Assembly (NCBI GenBank): GCA_035570235.1 | Contig: DATMML010000130.1 | Span: forward strand, 1 to 52,533 | Source of the DNA: Vicinamibacteria bacterium | Lineage (GTDB): Bacteria > Acidobacteriota > Vicinamibacteria > Fen-336 | Direction: 5' to 3' | DNA length: 52,533 nt | Shown: positions 1 to 9,209 of the stretch, piece by piece | How the letters are laid out: every line of letters starts with the position of its first letter | Numbering within the stretch: the stretch's first letter is position 1 | The notes under the pieces: generated by a model | Databases searched by the model: none | What the model was told of the DNA's origin: nothing | The model's input: only the letters and a program-made list of their open reading frames with translations | Position numbers and translations under genes: made by a program

Positions 1-144
1 CTTGTCTCCAGCGTCACCGGAACTCACCCCGCCTCGCCATCGTCCACTCGACTCCAGGAAAAGGCCGCGCCCAAAGCCAGGCCCAGCTTCCATCTCGCTT
101 CGGCGGAAGCCGATTGCTCCGCACGCCAAGTGCCGCTTTGCGAT

Positions 145-184
145 CCTCGGCGGTCGCGCCGGGCCTTGTCACTCGCCGCCGAGG
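145..184. repeat. Inverted repeat (hairpin)
   Basis: CCTCGGCGG (145-153) and CCGCCGAGG (176-184) are perfect 9-bp complements around a 22-nt loop. There is no T-run on either side, so this is not a classical intrinsic terminator. It could end transcription of a gene left of the window. Seen directly; function unknown. Confidence 0.4.
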
Positions 185-197
185 CGGATCCTAGCTC

Positions 198-329
198 ATG
201 CGCGAGTTTGCTGACAAACTGATGATCCGACAACTGATGATCCGACTGCCGGCGAGAGGAGGAGAAGGCCGCTCCGCCGCTGGTCTGACGAAGCGCGCGG
301 TCATGAGTGAAGCGGGCTGCCGGGGGTAA
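198..329 (+). pseudogene. Short frame echoing a methyltransferase start
   Basis: The frame opens M-R-E-F-A-D-K-L. The methyltransferase gene at 14729 opens M-P-E-F-A-D-K-L, and 20 of the first 24 bases match, as does the CTC just before both ATGs. After this the frame runs through a 15-bp tandem duplication (219-233 and 234-248) and ends at a TAA after 43 codons without any methyltransferase motif. It could be the stub of a deleted methyltransferase gene, a recombination scar, or chance. No protein function is proposed. Confidence 0.25.
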
Positions 330-335
330 GCGTTG

Positions 336-2384
336 ATGAAGCGGGCCGTGGTCTTTGCGTGTGCTCTGCTCGTGCTTACGGGCCCGTTCGGGGTCTGGAC
401 ATCTACGTCCGTAGCGAGCTTCTTCCGCTTCCTCCTGGCATTCGTGATCTTGATTGTGCTTCCCGGGCTTCTCATTACAGGGTTTCTCCGGTTGCGCGTT
501 GAACCCCTGGAGCAGTGGATGCTCGCGCTCCTTCTCGGGATGCTCTCGGCGTCCTCGATCTATTGGATCACGTCCTGGTCCCCCTGGCCCCATCTCTTCT
601 GGGTCTGGCCCGTCGGGGTGGGGGCTTTGATCGTCCGGTGGCGCCGGGCGCTCCGGGAGGGCCTTCTGGACCGAATGGACCCGTCCCATGTCCTGTTGGC
701 CACGGCCATCGCGGCGACGCTCGCCCCTCTCCTGGCCGGGCCCGTCTCTTATTGGACCCTGAGCCTTAGGCCTGACGGACAGATGCTGCGGCCGATGCCC
801 GACGTCGAATTCCACCTTGCCATCGTCCGCGAGCTGATGCACACGGTCCCGCCCCAGACGCCCTTCGTAGCGGGCATACCACTCCGGTATCACTACGGGG
901 CTGATCTGACCGCGGCCCTTCTGGCCCGGACGGCGATGCTCGACCCCGCCGACGTGGTCGTGCGCTTTCTTCCCCCCGTGTTGCTGATCCAGGCGACCCT
1001 GTCGGTGTTCTGCCTTGCTCGCCTCTGGATCGGATCGGGCGCCGTGGCGGCCTTGGTCGCGGGGCTCACGGTGCTGGGCGGGGATCTGACCTGGGTCGTT
1101 GGTGCCCTCTGTCCGGGGGTCAGTTCCTGGGATTTCGGAGTCTTTCAGGCACCAACGTTCTACTCCTTGTACACGGCCAACCCCATGCTCCCCGCCCTGG
1201 GGCTTCTCTTTGGGGGCTTGTTCGCTCTCGTAAAAGCCTGCCGTGAACGCCGGTTGGCGTGGGTTGTGGTCGCCGTCGTGCTGTTCGCCGCGCTCATGGA
1301 GTTCAAGGTTTTCACCGGGCTACACGCGGCGGTGGCGCTCGCCGTCACGGGAATCTGGGCCCGGTGGCGGGGACTCGATCTGACCCTGGCGAAGATCGCG
1401 ATCCCGGTGGGGATAGTGGCCTGCGGTTCCCTGGTGATGCTTGGGGTGGGGAGCCAGGCTTCGCTCCAAGTACTCCGCTTCGCACCCCTCCATCTGCTCG
1501 AGACAACCGCCGACAGGGTGTGCTTTCTCCCCGGTACCTCGGCGGGGGCGGTGTGGAATCCCTTGACTCGACTCGCGTTGCTTCTGGGCATGGTCCTTCC
1601 CGTCTACCTCATCGGCAGTCTGGGACCACGTCTGCTGGGCTCTAGGGCCCTTGTCGCTCCCCTGCGGCAGCTCAAGGAAGATCGTCCGGACCCGCGCCTG
1701 GCGTGCTCCCTCTTCTTGACCATTTTCGCGGTCTTGGGGTTCCTGGCAACCGCAGTCTTTCGGCTGACCCAGCGGGACGAGCCTGGCTCCTACAACAACT
1801 CCGCGTGGTTTCTGGTTCAGAGCAAGTACCTGATGTGGATCTTCGTGGGTGAGGCCCTGGTCGCGATCCGACGGCGAGGCCGGCGGCCGGCGTTCGCGGC
1901 CGCCCTGCTCGTCTCGGCCCTCAGCCTTCCATCGACCGTAGCTTGGATGCGTGAGGCCCCGGACCGTACCCTGCTGGACGCGGAGCAGGTTTCCCTCATG
2001 CGGTTGTTGGGCTCGCTCTGCCGCGACGGGATCACCGCCCTTGGCCCCCTCCCGGGAGGCGATGAGCCCGAGGGGCCGCGGGACACCGGTGCGGAGCTCA
2101 TGAGCCTGGCCGGTTGCCGTGTACCGCTTGCCGGACCGTTTGCGCACGAGTTCGTCTCCCAGGCGGAGTGGAGGCGCCGTCAGACGGACATGTTCAGGTT
2201 CTGGAATTCCTGGCGAAAGGGTCGAGTGCGGACTGAGATCCTCGATCGCTACGATGCACGGTACGTCATGGCGAGGCTGGATCACGTGCAGGGGCCCTTC
2301 CCCGGGCTCCCGCCCATCTTCGTCGGATCCAGCTACGCCGTGTACCCCGTCTCCCGTCGAGCCATCGCCCCGGATGGGCAGTGA
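336..2384 (+). CDS. Large polytopic membrane protein, GT-C-like
   Basis: This 682-residue protein has about a dozen hydrophobic segments, starting with two near the N-terminus, and a soluble C-terminal tail of roughly 130 residues. The first large loop carries MPDVEFH and, some 30 residues later, GIPLRYHYGAD. Acidic and His residues in the first periplasmic loop are typical of GT-C lipid-linked-sugar transferases, but I cannot name a family. I chose ATG 336 over the TTG one codon upstream. A G-rich stretch (GGGGGTAAG) 5-13 bases before the ATG could bind the ribosome. It converges on the phosphoglycosyl transferase operon. The membrane location is clear from the sequence; a glycosyltransferase role is inferred from the neighbours. 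Confidence 0.75.
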   Translation: MKRAVVFACALLVLTGPFGVWTSTSVASFFRFLLAFVILIVLPGLLITGFLRLRVEPLEQWMLALLLGMLSASSIYWITSWSPWPHLFWVWPVGVGALIVRWRRALREGLLDRMDPSHVLLATAIAATLAPLLAGPVSYWTLSLRPDGQMLRPMPDVEFHLAIVRELMHTVPPQTPFVAGIPLRYHYGADLTAALLARTAMLDPADVVVRFLPPVLLIQATLSVFCLARLWIGSGAVAALVAGLTVLGGDLTWVVGALCPGVSSWDFGVFQAPTFYSLYTANPMLPALGLLFGGLFALVKACRERRLAWVVVAVVLFAALMEFKVFTGLHAAVALAVTGIWARWRGLDLTLAKIAIPVGIVACGSLVMLGVGSQASLQVLRFAPLHLLETTADRVCFLPGTSAGAVWNPLTRLALLLGMVLPVYLIGSLGPRLLGSRALVAPLRQLKEDRPDPRLACSLFLTIFAVLGFLATAVFRLTQRDEPGSYNNSAWFLVQSKYLMWIFVGEALVAIRRRGRRPAFAAALLVSALSLPSTVAWMREAPDRTLLDAEQVSLMRLLGSLCRDGITALGPLPGGDEPEGPRDTGAELMSLAGCRVPLAGPFAHEFVSQAEWRRRQTDMFRFWNSWRKGRVRTEILDRYDARYVMARLDHVQGPFPGLPPIFVGSSYAVYPVSRRAIAPDGQ

Positions 2385-2458
2385 AGAGCGAGGCCGCCTT
2401 AGGCCGGCCCGTTCGTGTTGCAGCTACGGGGCGGCCGTTCGGCTGCGCAGGGTTTTCT

Positions 2459-3478
2459 TCACCTAGGCTCCCGCCGCCCCGCCATCCCACCCTCGGCGGC
2501 GAAGAAGAGCAGGGCCAGGGTCAAACCCGTCCACGCCCACACCGCATCCGCGCTCCGCCAGGCCTGAAGCGCAATCACGGTCAGGGCGCACGACCCCAAG
2601 CCGAGTCCCGCCGCCACCCAGCCATGGCCGAAGCGCAGGGCCAGGCGCTGATAGAGGTGCTCGCGGTGCGCCTCGTAAAAGCGCTCGCCGCGAGCGAGCC
2701 TGCGGGCCAGGGTCCAGGTGGCGTCGGCAAGGAACAGCCACAGGCTCAAGGCCACGAACATCACGGCCCGCGGCCGTGTGTCCGCGGGCGCCAGGAGTGG
2801 AAGCGCGGAGAGGGTGTACCCGAGGAAGCAGCTCCCGATGTCGCCCATGAAGATCGTGGCCGGCGACCAGTTGAAAAGGAGAAAGCCGAGACAAGCCCCG
2901 GCGATGGCGGCCCCGAGCCCGGCCGCGACCGGGTCCCAGCCCGCCAAGACGAGACCGAGGCCGGTGACCACTCCCTGCAGGGCCGCGAGCCCGTCGATCC
3001 CGTCCAGGAAGTTGTAGAAGTTCACGACCGCCACGATCCAGAGGACGGCGAAGACCCCTCCCAGCCCGTGTAGCGGCAGATCCAACGGGGGGGGCAAGGG
3101 CAGGCGATCAATCCCCGCCCCTCCCCAGACGGCGGCCAGGGCCGCCACCATCTGGAAGGCGAGCCGGGGAAGGGGTGGGAGCCCGAAGCGGTCGTCCCAG
3201 AGCCCCACCAGCGCGAGCGCGACCCCGGCCCCGAGGAGGGTGGCTCCCCCCGCCCGGGCCAATGGCGAAGCGCTCAACGCGACAAGCGAGGCCAGGACAA
3301 TGGCCGCGCCACCCCCCCGGGGGACGACCCTCTGGTGCGACGAGCGTGGGTTGGGCCGATCCAAGAAACCCAGGCGCCGGGCCGCGGCCCGGATGAGGGG
3401 CGTGACCGCGACCGCAACTGCAAAGGAGAGGAGCAGGATGGTGGCGGCCGGTGCCCAGGGAGTCATGGGACTGGACAT
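2459..3478 (-). CDS. WecA/WbpL-type polyprenyl-phosphate phosphoglycosyl transferase
   Basis: A 339-residue polytopic enzyme of the MraY/WecA (PNPT) superfamily. The family moves a HexNAc-1-phosphate from a UDP-sugar to undecaprenyl phosphate on the cytoplasmic face, the first committed step of glycan assembly. Visible motifs are DRPNPRSSH (about 40-48), the Asp pair in GLWDDRFG (95-96), NFLDGIDGL (156-164), FMGDIGS (about 210-216) and HREHLYQRL (271-279), the last being typical of the WecA/WbpL branch rather than MraY. The start at 3478 has GGAAGG just upstream; the frame stays open further upstream but there overlaps the preceding gene. It is last in a three-gene operon, 13 bp after its neighbour. 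It is the only initiating transferase I see in the window, so it probably primes this locus's glycan. The exact sugar cannot be read from sequence. Confidence 0.9.
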   Translation of the reverse strand: MSSPMTPWAPAATILLLSFAVAVAVTPLIRAAARRLGFLDRPNPRSSHQRVVPRGGGAAIVLASLVALSASPLARAGGATLLGAGVALALVGLWDDRFGLPPLPRLAFQMVAALAAVWGGAGIDRLPLPPPLDLPLHGLGGVFAVLWIVAVVNFYNFLDGIDGLAALQGVVTGLGLVLAGWDPVAAGLGAAIAGACLGFLLFNWSPATIFMGDIGSCFLGYTLSALPLLAPADTRPRAVMFVALSLWLFLADATWTLARRLARGERFYEAHREHLYQRLALRFGHGWVAAGLGLGSCALTVIALQAWRSADAVWAWTGLTLALLFFAAEGGMAGRREPR

Positions 3479-3491
3479 TGCCTTCCGCGAA

Positions 3492-5624
3492 CTACCTGGG
3501 GAGGCCGGACAAGAGCCGGGCCGGGTCCAGCACGGGTGCCCAGTAGCGCACCCGGTCCGAAGCCAGCACGAACTCGTCGACCTGATGGGCGAGGAACCAG
3601 GCCGCGACAAAGGCCGCGGCCAGGGCAAGGGCCTTCCCCCGCTGCCCGAGCAGGGTCCGATAGAAGCCGGCTTCGCAGAGGGGAGGCAAGGCCGCCACCA
3701 GCTGGGCGGTCAGGCAGGGGGAGACGTGCCTCGGGCCGTCGCTGAAGAAGAAAAGGAAGATGGGAAGATTGAAGAGGAGCGGCCAGGCGAGATAGAGCGT
3801 GCGCCGCGCTTCGTACGGGAGCCAGAGACACAGCGCGATGACCCCGATAAGAGCGAAGACGAAAGGAGCCCGCAGGGCTTGGACGGGGGCGTGGGGGAAG
3901 GTCACGGGGTTGCTCTTGCCCGGCGCGAACAGATCAAGGTACTCGAGGCCGCGATGAAGCATTAGGTGCGGCACGTAGACAGGGTAGGTCAGGGTGAAGC
4001 GCAGGACCTCGCGAAGAGCAGTGCTGGAGGCCCGCTGAGAGGTAGGAGGCAGGCCGACCTCCTTCATCCACGAGAAGTAGCTTGTGTCATCCGTATGCCA
4101 TTTGAACCTGTTCGGTACCTGCCAGAGCCCCACCCAGGCTACGTTCCCCAGGTTGGAGGTGGTCATCGAGAAATCGCCCGTGTAGCGGTATTTGTAGAGG
4201 CCCCAGGACGTCCCGATGGCGAGGTACAGGACGGCCGGGAGGGCGAGGTAGCGCCAGGCGCGCCAATAGAGAATGAGCGACATGGCGGCCCAGCCGGGCA
4301 CGGCGTCCGCCCGCATGATGAACCAGAGGGCAAAACCGAGGTGGACGAGAAGATGGTAGCGGAACCTGGGGGTCACGCCCCCGCGGCTCTGGTCGAGAAA
4401 GAGGCAGAGCGCGCCCGCGACGAGGAGGTAGATCGGAACCATGATGGAGTCCGCCTGGGGATTGGCGAGCTGATTGGGAAGGAGGGCGGCGATGGAAGCC
4501 GCGGCCACGGCCACGCCCGGTCGCATGACCCGGCTGGCGCAGCCGACGAAGAAGGCATTGGCGCCCGCGAACAGGAGTAGATGGAGCTTGAGGGCGGCGA
4601 GACCAATGCTCAGTAGGTCGGTCTTGAACCCCGCGACTATGCCCGCCAGGGCGTTGAAGAGCCCGTAGCCCGGCATCCTTTCCCAAGGCACCCACCCCGC
4701 CCAGAAGGTGAGCCCTTTGCCCTCCAGGAGCCGGGAGCCGAGATACATGCCGTAGTTCAAGTTGCCGCCGACCGTTTCTTGAATGGCGCCCGAGGTCAGG
4801 ACTGCGACCCGAAAGTCGGTCGACCAGAACGGGCTGTAGATCACCCACAGTTCCAGCACGGCTACGGCCAGGGTCAAGAAGAAGAGGAAGGCCGGGGCGA
4901 GCATGCTGAGGGCGCCTCTACGGACTCCCAGGGAGGAGACGACGCCTAGACATGCGAGCAGCAGGCAGACTCGGGCCAGGACGCCGCGGTACACCAGGCG
5001 GTCCGGCAGGTCGGAGAGGAACGGTCGGACATCCCGATCAAGGCCGACAGGAGAGGCGTAGAGTCCGACCTCATCCAACAAGAGGCGAAGGGCGGGCTCT
5101 CCTTCCCCCGCCGCCCGACGCACGACCACCTGGATCTGGTGGACATCCAGCGAAGGATCGAGCCCGAGGAGCCGGCGCTTGCCTGGGCCCCTACCCTGGT
5201 CTCCCGCCTCGATGCGCCTCCAACCGACGCCCGGATCGAACCCCAAGACCTCGATGGTGAGACCGTCCGCCGACGGACGGGCCCCTAACAACAAGACCTG
5301 CGCGCGCCACGGCGAGCGGGAGGGAATCTCGAAATGAAGGGTCAGGTGGTCCGCCCCGGGGTCGCCGGCTTCGACCCGGAAGCGGCCGGGGCTGACGAGA
5401 AGAACGCTGACCGGACAGGGCTTAAGGCCGACGGAGGGCTGGACGTCGCGGCCGGGCTCGGGGCCGCAGCTGGCGCTGACCAGGGGGGCGACTCCGTCCG
5501 GGGTGCTGGCGAACAGCTTGGGCCACACGAACAGCGCCAGGGCGGCCAGGGTCACGGTGCAGAAGGCGAGGGCGGAGGCGGAGACGACGGGGAGGTGCCT
5601 AGGCAGGCTCCATCTTGCCGTCAC
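3492..5624 (-). CDS. Polytopic membrane protein with N-terminal periplasmic domain
   Basis: This 710-residue protein has one N-terminal membrane anchor (about 12-33), a soluble stretch of roughly 200 residues rich in predicted beta strand, then about ten further membrane helices. The region after the second helix (STDFRVAV, then LEGKGLTFWAGWVPWERMPG) resembles the first loop of PMT/GT39-like proteins. I infer a GT-C transferase or another membrane-bound glycan enzyme with an extra periplasmic domain, but the family is not recognised with confidence. Its GTG start overlaps the stop of the heparinase-like gene by 4 bases (GTGA), indicating translational coupling. The phosphoglycosyl transferase follows 13 bp later. 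Confidence 0.75.
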   Translation of the reverse strand: MTARWSLPRHLPVVSASALAFCTVTLAALALFVWPKLFASTPDGVAPLVSASCGPEPGRDVQPSVGLKPCPVSVLLVSPGRFRVEAGDPGADHLTLHFEIPSRSPWRAQVLLLGARPSADGLTIEVLGFDPGVGWRRIEAGDQGRGPGKRRLLGLDPSLDVHQIQVVVRRAAGEGEPALRLLLDEVGLYASPVGLDRDVRPFLSDLPDRLVYRGVLARVCLLLACLGVVSSLGVRRGALSMLAPAFLFFLTLAVAVLELWVIYSPFWSTDFRVAVLTSGAIQETVGGNLNYGMYLGSRLLEGKGLTFWAGWVPWERMPGYGLFNALAGIVAGFKTDLLSIGLAALKLHLLLFAGANAFFVGCASRVMRPGVAVAAASIAALLPNQLANPQADSIMVPIYLLVAGALCLFLDQSRGGVTPRFRYHLLVHLGFALWFIMRADAVPGWAAMSLILYWRAWRYLALPAVLYLAIGTSWGLYKYRYTGDFSMTTSNLGNVAWVGLWQVPNRFKWHTDDTSYFSWMKEVGLPPTSQRASSTALREVLRFTLTYPVYVPHLMLHRGLEYLDLFAPGKSNPVTFPHAPVQALRAPFVFALIGVIALCLWLPYEARRTLYLAWPLLFNLPIFLFFFSDGPRHVSPCLTAQLVAALPPLCEAGFYRTLLGQRGKALALAAAFVAAWFLAHQVDEFVLASDRVRYWAPVLDPARLLSGLPR

Positions 5625-7642
5625 GGGCTCGGTGACTCCGGCCCCAGGCGGACGGTCAGGGTCTGGTCCAACGGGCCTTCGCGCGACCAGACGAGCCGCA
5701 CCACGGGCAGGGCGACGCCATAGCTCGGGGACACGCGGCCCTCTCCAACCTCCAGGGACCAGGCTTCGGAGGGGCTCCAGGAGAGAGTGAAGAGTTTGTT
5801 GCCGGCCTCAAGCAAGAGAAGCCCTTGACCTTCCTTGCGCACCGCGACTCCGGGGGCCAAGTGAAGGGGAATCGTGATGCGATGGCGACCATCGCCTTCG
5901 AAGGCGTCCTGGATGACGAGCGTGTGGCGCTCATGGTCCAGGACGATCGTTCTCACCGGCGTGACCGGCGGGGCCAGGCGGCGGTAGCCGGCGTGCGAGC
6001 CGCAGAAGGTGTCCGCTCCCGTTCCGGTCTTGAAGCGCCGCACTTCCGGCCGCGCGTCGTAGTCGAGGGTCCACAGCTCCTCCGGCCGAAAGCGGTTGAT
6101 CTCCTCGCCGTCCACGCAAGGAGTGTTGTGGGAGGCGGAGGACCGGAACAGATTGCGCTCCGCGAAGGAGGCAGAGTAGAGGTAGGCTCCGCAATCGGAA
6201 ACAAGATGGGTCCGGTCCAGGACCGCCTCCAGAGAGAGGCAATCGTTGTGGCCATGCCCACCCCGGCCGGCGAACCCCACGGGGCCACAATCGATGAAGA
6301 CGTGATCACGGTCGTTGCGCAGGACGTAGTACCCACCTTCCGGGAAGGCCCGGGACGGGGGCGACCGCAGCGGGCCGTCGGTGGGGGAAAGGCTACCGGC
6401 CACGCTCGGGCCCAAGAGCCAGAGGATCTCACTCCGGCTGCCGCCAAAACTCTCGCGGAGGTCGGGGACACCCCAGGCCGCGCCCACCAGGCCAGACAGA
6501 TAACGGTGGTCGTTCAGGCTCTGACCACCCAGGGGCAGGGCCCGCGCGTCATCCGCATCACCCCAGAGGGGGACGGAGCCGTCGGGCCGCGAGTAGGTGG
6601 CGCTGAAGCGAGCCATCTCCACTACGCGCTCGCGGTACTCGTTGGGCACCTCCAGGTCGAAGGCCTCACGATAGAGGGCGGGAAGCAGGAATAGCTCCAA
6701 GACCAGGCGGTGGTACGCAACCGAGCCCTCGAAATCGACCCCGTCGACGGAAGTCTGGCGGGCGATCTCTTGGGAGAGGATCGACCACCCCCTTTGCCCC
6801 CAGCGGGGGGCATCCCTCCCGGGGCCAAAGAATAGCTCGGCGAAGACAAGGCCAGCCGCGTCCGCGGTGCAATGGTTGCCGTTCACGTCCGAGATCTCGA
6901 GATGCCGCTCCGTGAAGTCGCCGTGGAGATAGAGGGCACACAGGAAGCGTTCGCGGAAGAGAGGGTCGGTCCAGGACGGGCTCGCATGGAAGACCCGGAA
7001 GAACCAGGTCCAGGTCAGGATCCGGAGCGCGGCCTCCATCGCGCACGCCCAGTTGATGCTCTTTGCGTAGGGGTTGGCGGCGATCCAGTCTTCGAGCACG
7101 CCGCGCACAGCCTGTGCCTGGCGCTCGTCCCGGGTAAGGAGGTATGCCTGGCCGCAGGGAATCAGCCATTGCAGGCGCGAGAGCTCCCAGGGCACCTTGA
7201 CATCGCTTGCGTCATCCGGGTTGACGTAGGCAATGTCGCGCATGAAGCGGCGGGGCCAGGCGACACCCGATTTGAAGTCCGCGGACCAGTCGAAGCGGGG
7301 TCCGAGTTCGACGGGACCGGACCCCAGGAGACTGACTCGATGGGCGCGTGCGTCTTCGGCCGCGGCGAGAATGCGCTCCTCATCTCCAGGGCAGAGGTCG
7401 CGATAGGCCTCGGGCGACACTGGCCTTGTGTAGGCGGGATAAGGTCGCTCGCTCAGCCGTCGCCAGAGCGAGTCAATATCGGGAGCCCCCGTGGCGCGCA
7501 GAAGAGCCTCTCGGCTGAAGCGGCGCGCACGGCGCGGAGCCAGGAACCGCTCGGCCTGAGCCGCAAGTTCGTAGGCCACGCGCCGGGCCACGGCCCGGGG
7601 TGGCCGGCGCAGGCCCCATCGGACGATTTGCGAGAGTCTCAC
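5621..7642 (-). CDS. Heparinase II/III-like protein
   Basis: A 673-residue protein with the layout of heparinase II/III family proteins: an all-alpha toroid first half (for example INWACAMEAALRILTW and DVNGNHCTADAAG) and a beta-rich second half containing GGYYVLRNDRDHVFIDCGP and GRGGHGHNDCLSLE. The family includes polysaccharide lyases acting on uronic-acid polymers. Members inside capsule and exopolysaccharide clusters may trim, edit or epimerise the polymer. No signal peptide is obvious at the chosen start. I prefer GTG 7642 to a GTG at 7735 because the conserved-looking sequence begins there and the longer form would overlap the divergent gene; neither has a good ribosome site. First gene of the operon ending at 2459. 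The bi-domain oxidoreductase and asparagine synthase of this window are frequent companions of such proteins. Confidence 0.85.
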   Translation of the reverse strand: MRLSQIVRWGLRRPPRAVARRVAYELAAQAERFLAPRRARRFSREALLRATGAPDIDSLWRRLSERPYPAYTRPVSPEAYRDLCPGDEERILAAAEDARAHRVSLLGSGPVELGPRFDWSADFKSGVAWPRRFMRDIAYVNPDDASDVKVPWELSRLQWLIPCGQAYLLTRDERQAQAVRGVLEDWIAANPYAKSINWACAMEAALRILTWTWFFRVFHASPSWTDPLFRERFLCALYLHGDFTERHLEISDVNGNHCTADAAGLVFAELFFGPGRDAPRWGQRGWSILSQEIARQTSVDGVDFEGSVAYHRLVLELFLLPALYREAFDLEVPNEYRERVVEMARFSATYSRPDGSVPLWGDADDARALPLGGQSLNDHRYLSGLVGAAWGVPDLRESFGGSRSEILWLLGPSVAGSLSPTDGPLRSPPSRAFPEGGYYVLRNDRDHVFIDCGPVGFAGRGGHGHNDCLSLEAVLDRTHLVSDCGAYLYSASFAERNLFRSSASHNTPCVDGEEINRFRPEELWTLDYDARPEVRRFKTGTGADTFCGSHAGYRRLAPPVTPVRTIVLDHERHTLVIQDAFEGDGRHRITIPLHLAPGVAVRKEGQGLLLLEAGNKLFTLSWSPSEAWSLEVGEGRVSPSYGVALPVVRLVWSREGPLDQTLTVRLGPESPSP

Positions 7643-7683
7643 CGTCGAGGATCGGCGTGCGGTGCCATCAGCAGAGTCGCGAC

Positions 7684-7713
7684 TTGACAGCGGTCGCGCC
7701 AGGGGCCTACCGT
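7684..7713 (+). promoter_or_regulatory. Promoter, TTGACA-18-TACCGT
   Basis: TTGACA (7684-7689), an 18-bp spacer and TACCGT (7708-7713) lie in the divergent gap before the membrane protein gene. ATG 7723 begins 9 nt after the -10 box, so transcription could start at or just before the start codon. Read by eye, not tested. Confidence 0.45.
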
Positions 7714-7722
7714 GCTGCTTCG

Positions 7723-9171
7723 ATGCTCCCGGCACAATCCACGGACGAGTTCGTCCCGCTGGGGCGCTCGGTCCTGCGGATTTTCTCCTTGCCCCTTACC
7801 CATGTCATGAACAGGACGCTGGTCGCCGCCTGCCTACTGATGACCGCGCTGCTGTGGTCGAACTCGCGGATCCTGGCCATGCGGTCGAACCAAAACCCGG
7901 ACAAGCCAGTTGTCCTATCTGGCTACTACGTATACCACGGGATGGCAGCCGCTCTCGAAGACGGGCGGCTCGGCCAGCTCGATCTCAACCGCTATCGCCA
8001 CTACGTCGCTCTGGGCAACCCCAATGCGGTCTACAAGCGGTTCTCCGACCAAGGCTCCCCCGAGTTCGTGGACTACTACACTCTCGACATCGGCTACTCC
8101 TTCATCGTGGAGATCGCCCGCCTCGCCTTTCCCACGCTGCCCGACAACCACTGGCGCTCGATCGCCCTTCAGCTGCTGGTGGACGTAGGCTTGGTCGTCC
8201 TCGTCTACACCATCTTTGCATCGTGGGACATTCGCCTTGGTGCCTTGGCGGCTCTGTTCTACACCGGCAACAAGGTGTTCCTGTATCTCGCCTCGTTTGC
8301 CTACTACTACTACTGGGACGTGGTCTTGACGCTGACTGTGTTTGCCCTCCTGCTCTTGACTCTCAGGCGGGCCGGGCCCCCCGCCTTCCTGCTGGGGCTG
8401 ACAGGGTTCGTTCTAGGCTTCGGAGTCTGGATGCGGGCGTCCTGGTGGCCGATCACGTGCTTCCTGCTCGCCCTAATGGTCCTCACTCCTGCCTTGCGCA
8501 AGCAAAGCATTTGGTGCGCCTTGATCTTCGGTCTCGTGGCCGCACCCCAGATCTACCGCTCCTCCCGAGCCCGAGGGTCCCTGGTCCTTTCCACCCGAGC
8601 GAGCTGGCACGTGGCGCTCGTTGGCCTCGGGTACTATCCGAACCCGTATGGGCTGGAGGCAAACGACGAGGCTGTCTACCGCCTGACCCGGGAGAAGTAC
8701 GGAGTCCCTTTTCGCATGGACGACTACAAAGAGCATGACCAGGCGGTGAAAAAGGAGTTTCTGTCACTCCTGCGCAAAGACCCCCAGTTCGTGCTGCGCT
8801 CGTTCCGGGGTCGGCTCTGGGAGTCGCTTCTGGGGACGACGGTTACGAGCATGGCCCCTTATCCGTTCCTTCCGAACCCGGTCTACCGGCTGGTCTGCCT
8901 GACGGGTCTCGTCCTGATGGTACTCGCGGGGGGGGAACGGCGGTGGCTGGGAGTGGCGGCCGCGGGAACGTATCTCGTCTATGTCCTGGTGACCTGCCTC
9001 TTCTACTTCGTCGGCCTCGCCTATGATAATGTCTCTCAGGTCGCGCTCCTGGTACTGTTCCTGGGCGGCCTGGGCTCCGCGCCTGGTGCGGCCTCCCGAC
9101 TGGCTCGACGTTGGCGGGCCGCTCGGCAAGGGTCGGACGTGCCGCCCGCCCCGGCCCCGGCGTCGGGCTGA
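7723..9171 (+). CDS. Polytopic membrane protein, GT-C-like
   Basis: A 482-residue protein with about 8-10 hydrophobic segments. The first loop contains GYYVYHGMAAALEDGRLGQL and later VDYYTLDIGYSF, with acidic and aromatic residues as in GT-C transferases; no family is named with confidence. Start choice: ATG 7723 lies 9 nt after a good promoter -10 box and would be leaderless. ATG 7807 would begin right at the first membrane helix but has no ribosome site. I favour 7723, which adds 28 residues. It is divergent from the heparinase operon and followed 38 bp later by the GT2-methyltransferase fusion, so the two are probably co-transcribed. Confidence 0.7.
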   Translation: MLPAQSTDEFVPLGRSVLRIFSLPLTHVMNRTLVAACLLMTALLWSNSRILAMRSNQNPDKPVVLSGYYVYHGMAAALEDGRLGQLDLNRYRHYVALGNPNAVYKRFSDQGSPEFVDYYTLDIGYSFIVEIARLAFPTLPDNHWRSIALQLLVDVGLVVLVYTIFASWDIRLGALAALFYTGNKVFLYLASFAYYYYWDVVLTLTVFALLLLTLRRAGPPAFLLGLTGFVLGFGVWMRASWWPITCFLLALMVLTPALRKQSIWCALIFGLVAAPQIYRSSRARGSLVLSTRASWHVALVGLGYYPNPYGLEANDEAVYRLTREKYGVPFRMDDYKEHDQAVKKEFLSLLRKDPQFVLRSFRGRLWESLLGTTVTSMAPYPFLPNPVYRLVCLTGLVLMVLAGGERRWLGVAAAGTYLVYVLVTCLFYFVGLAYDNVSQVALLVLFLGGLGSAPGAASRLARRWRAARQGSDVPPAPAPASG

Positions 9172-9209
9172 GCCGCCCGCCGGTGGCGCAGAGCAGGAGG
9201 CCCCGCCCG

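Larger units (their letters stand above)
1..335. other. Non-coding left edge
   Basis: I see no convincing gene here. Frames open on both strands have the composition expected of shadow frames in GC-rich DNA. The stretch holds an inverted repeat (145-184), a short ATG frame (198-329) whose first codons echo the start of the methyltransferase gene at 14729, and a 15-bp tandem duplication (219-248). Confidence 0.5.

Noticed and set aside
24-893. Minus-strand open frame of 289 codons at the left edge
   Set aside because: It overlaps the start of the membrane protein gene at 336 and has the charged, Pro-rich look of a shadow frame. No motif supports it.
2385-2458. Terminator in the gap between the convergent genes at 2384 and 2459
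   Set aside because: GGCCGC/GCGGCC can pair only across a loop of more than 30 nt, and the later GC stem has a two-base loop. The T-rich GGTTTTCTT alone is not enough.
7643-7735. Longer start (GTG 7735) for the heparinase-like gene
   Set aside because: It would overlap the divergent gene and its promoter, has no ribosome site, and adds 31 residues of low-quality sequence.
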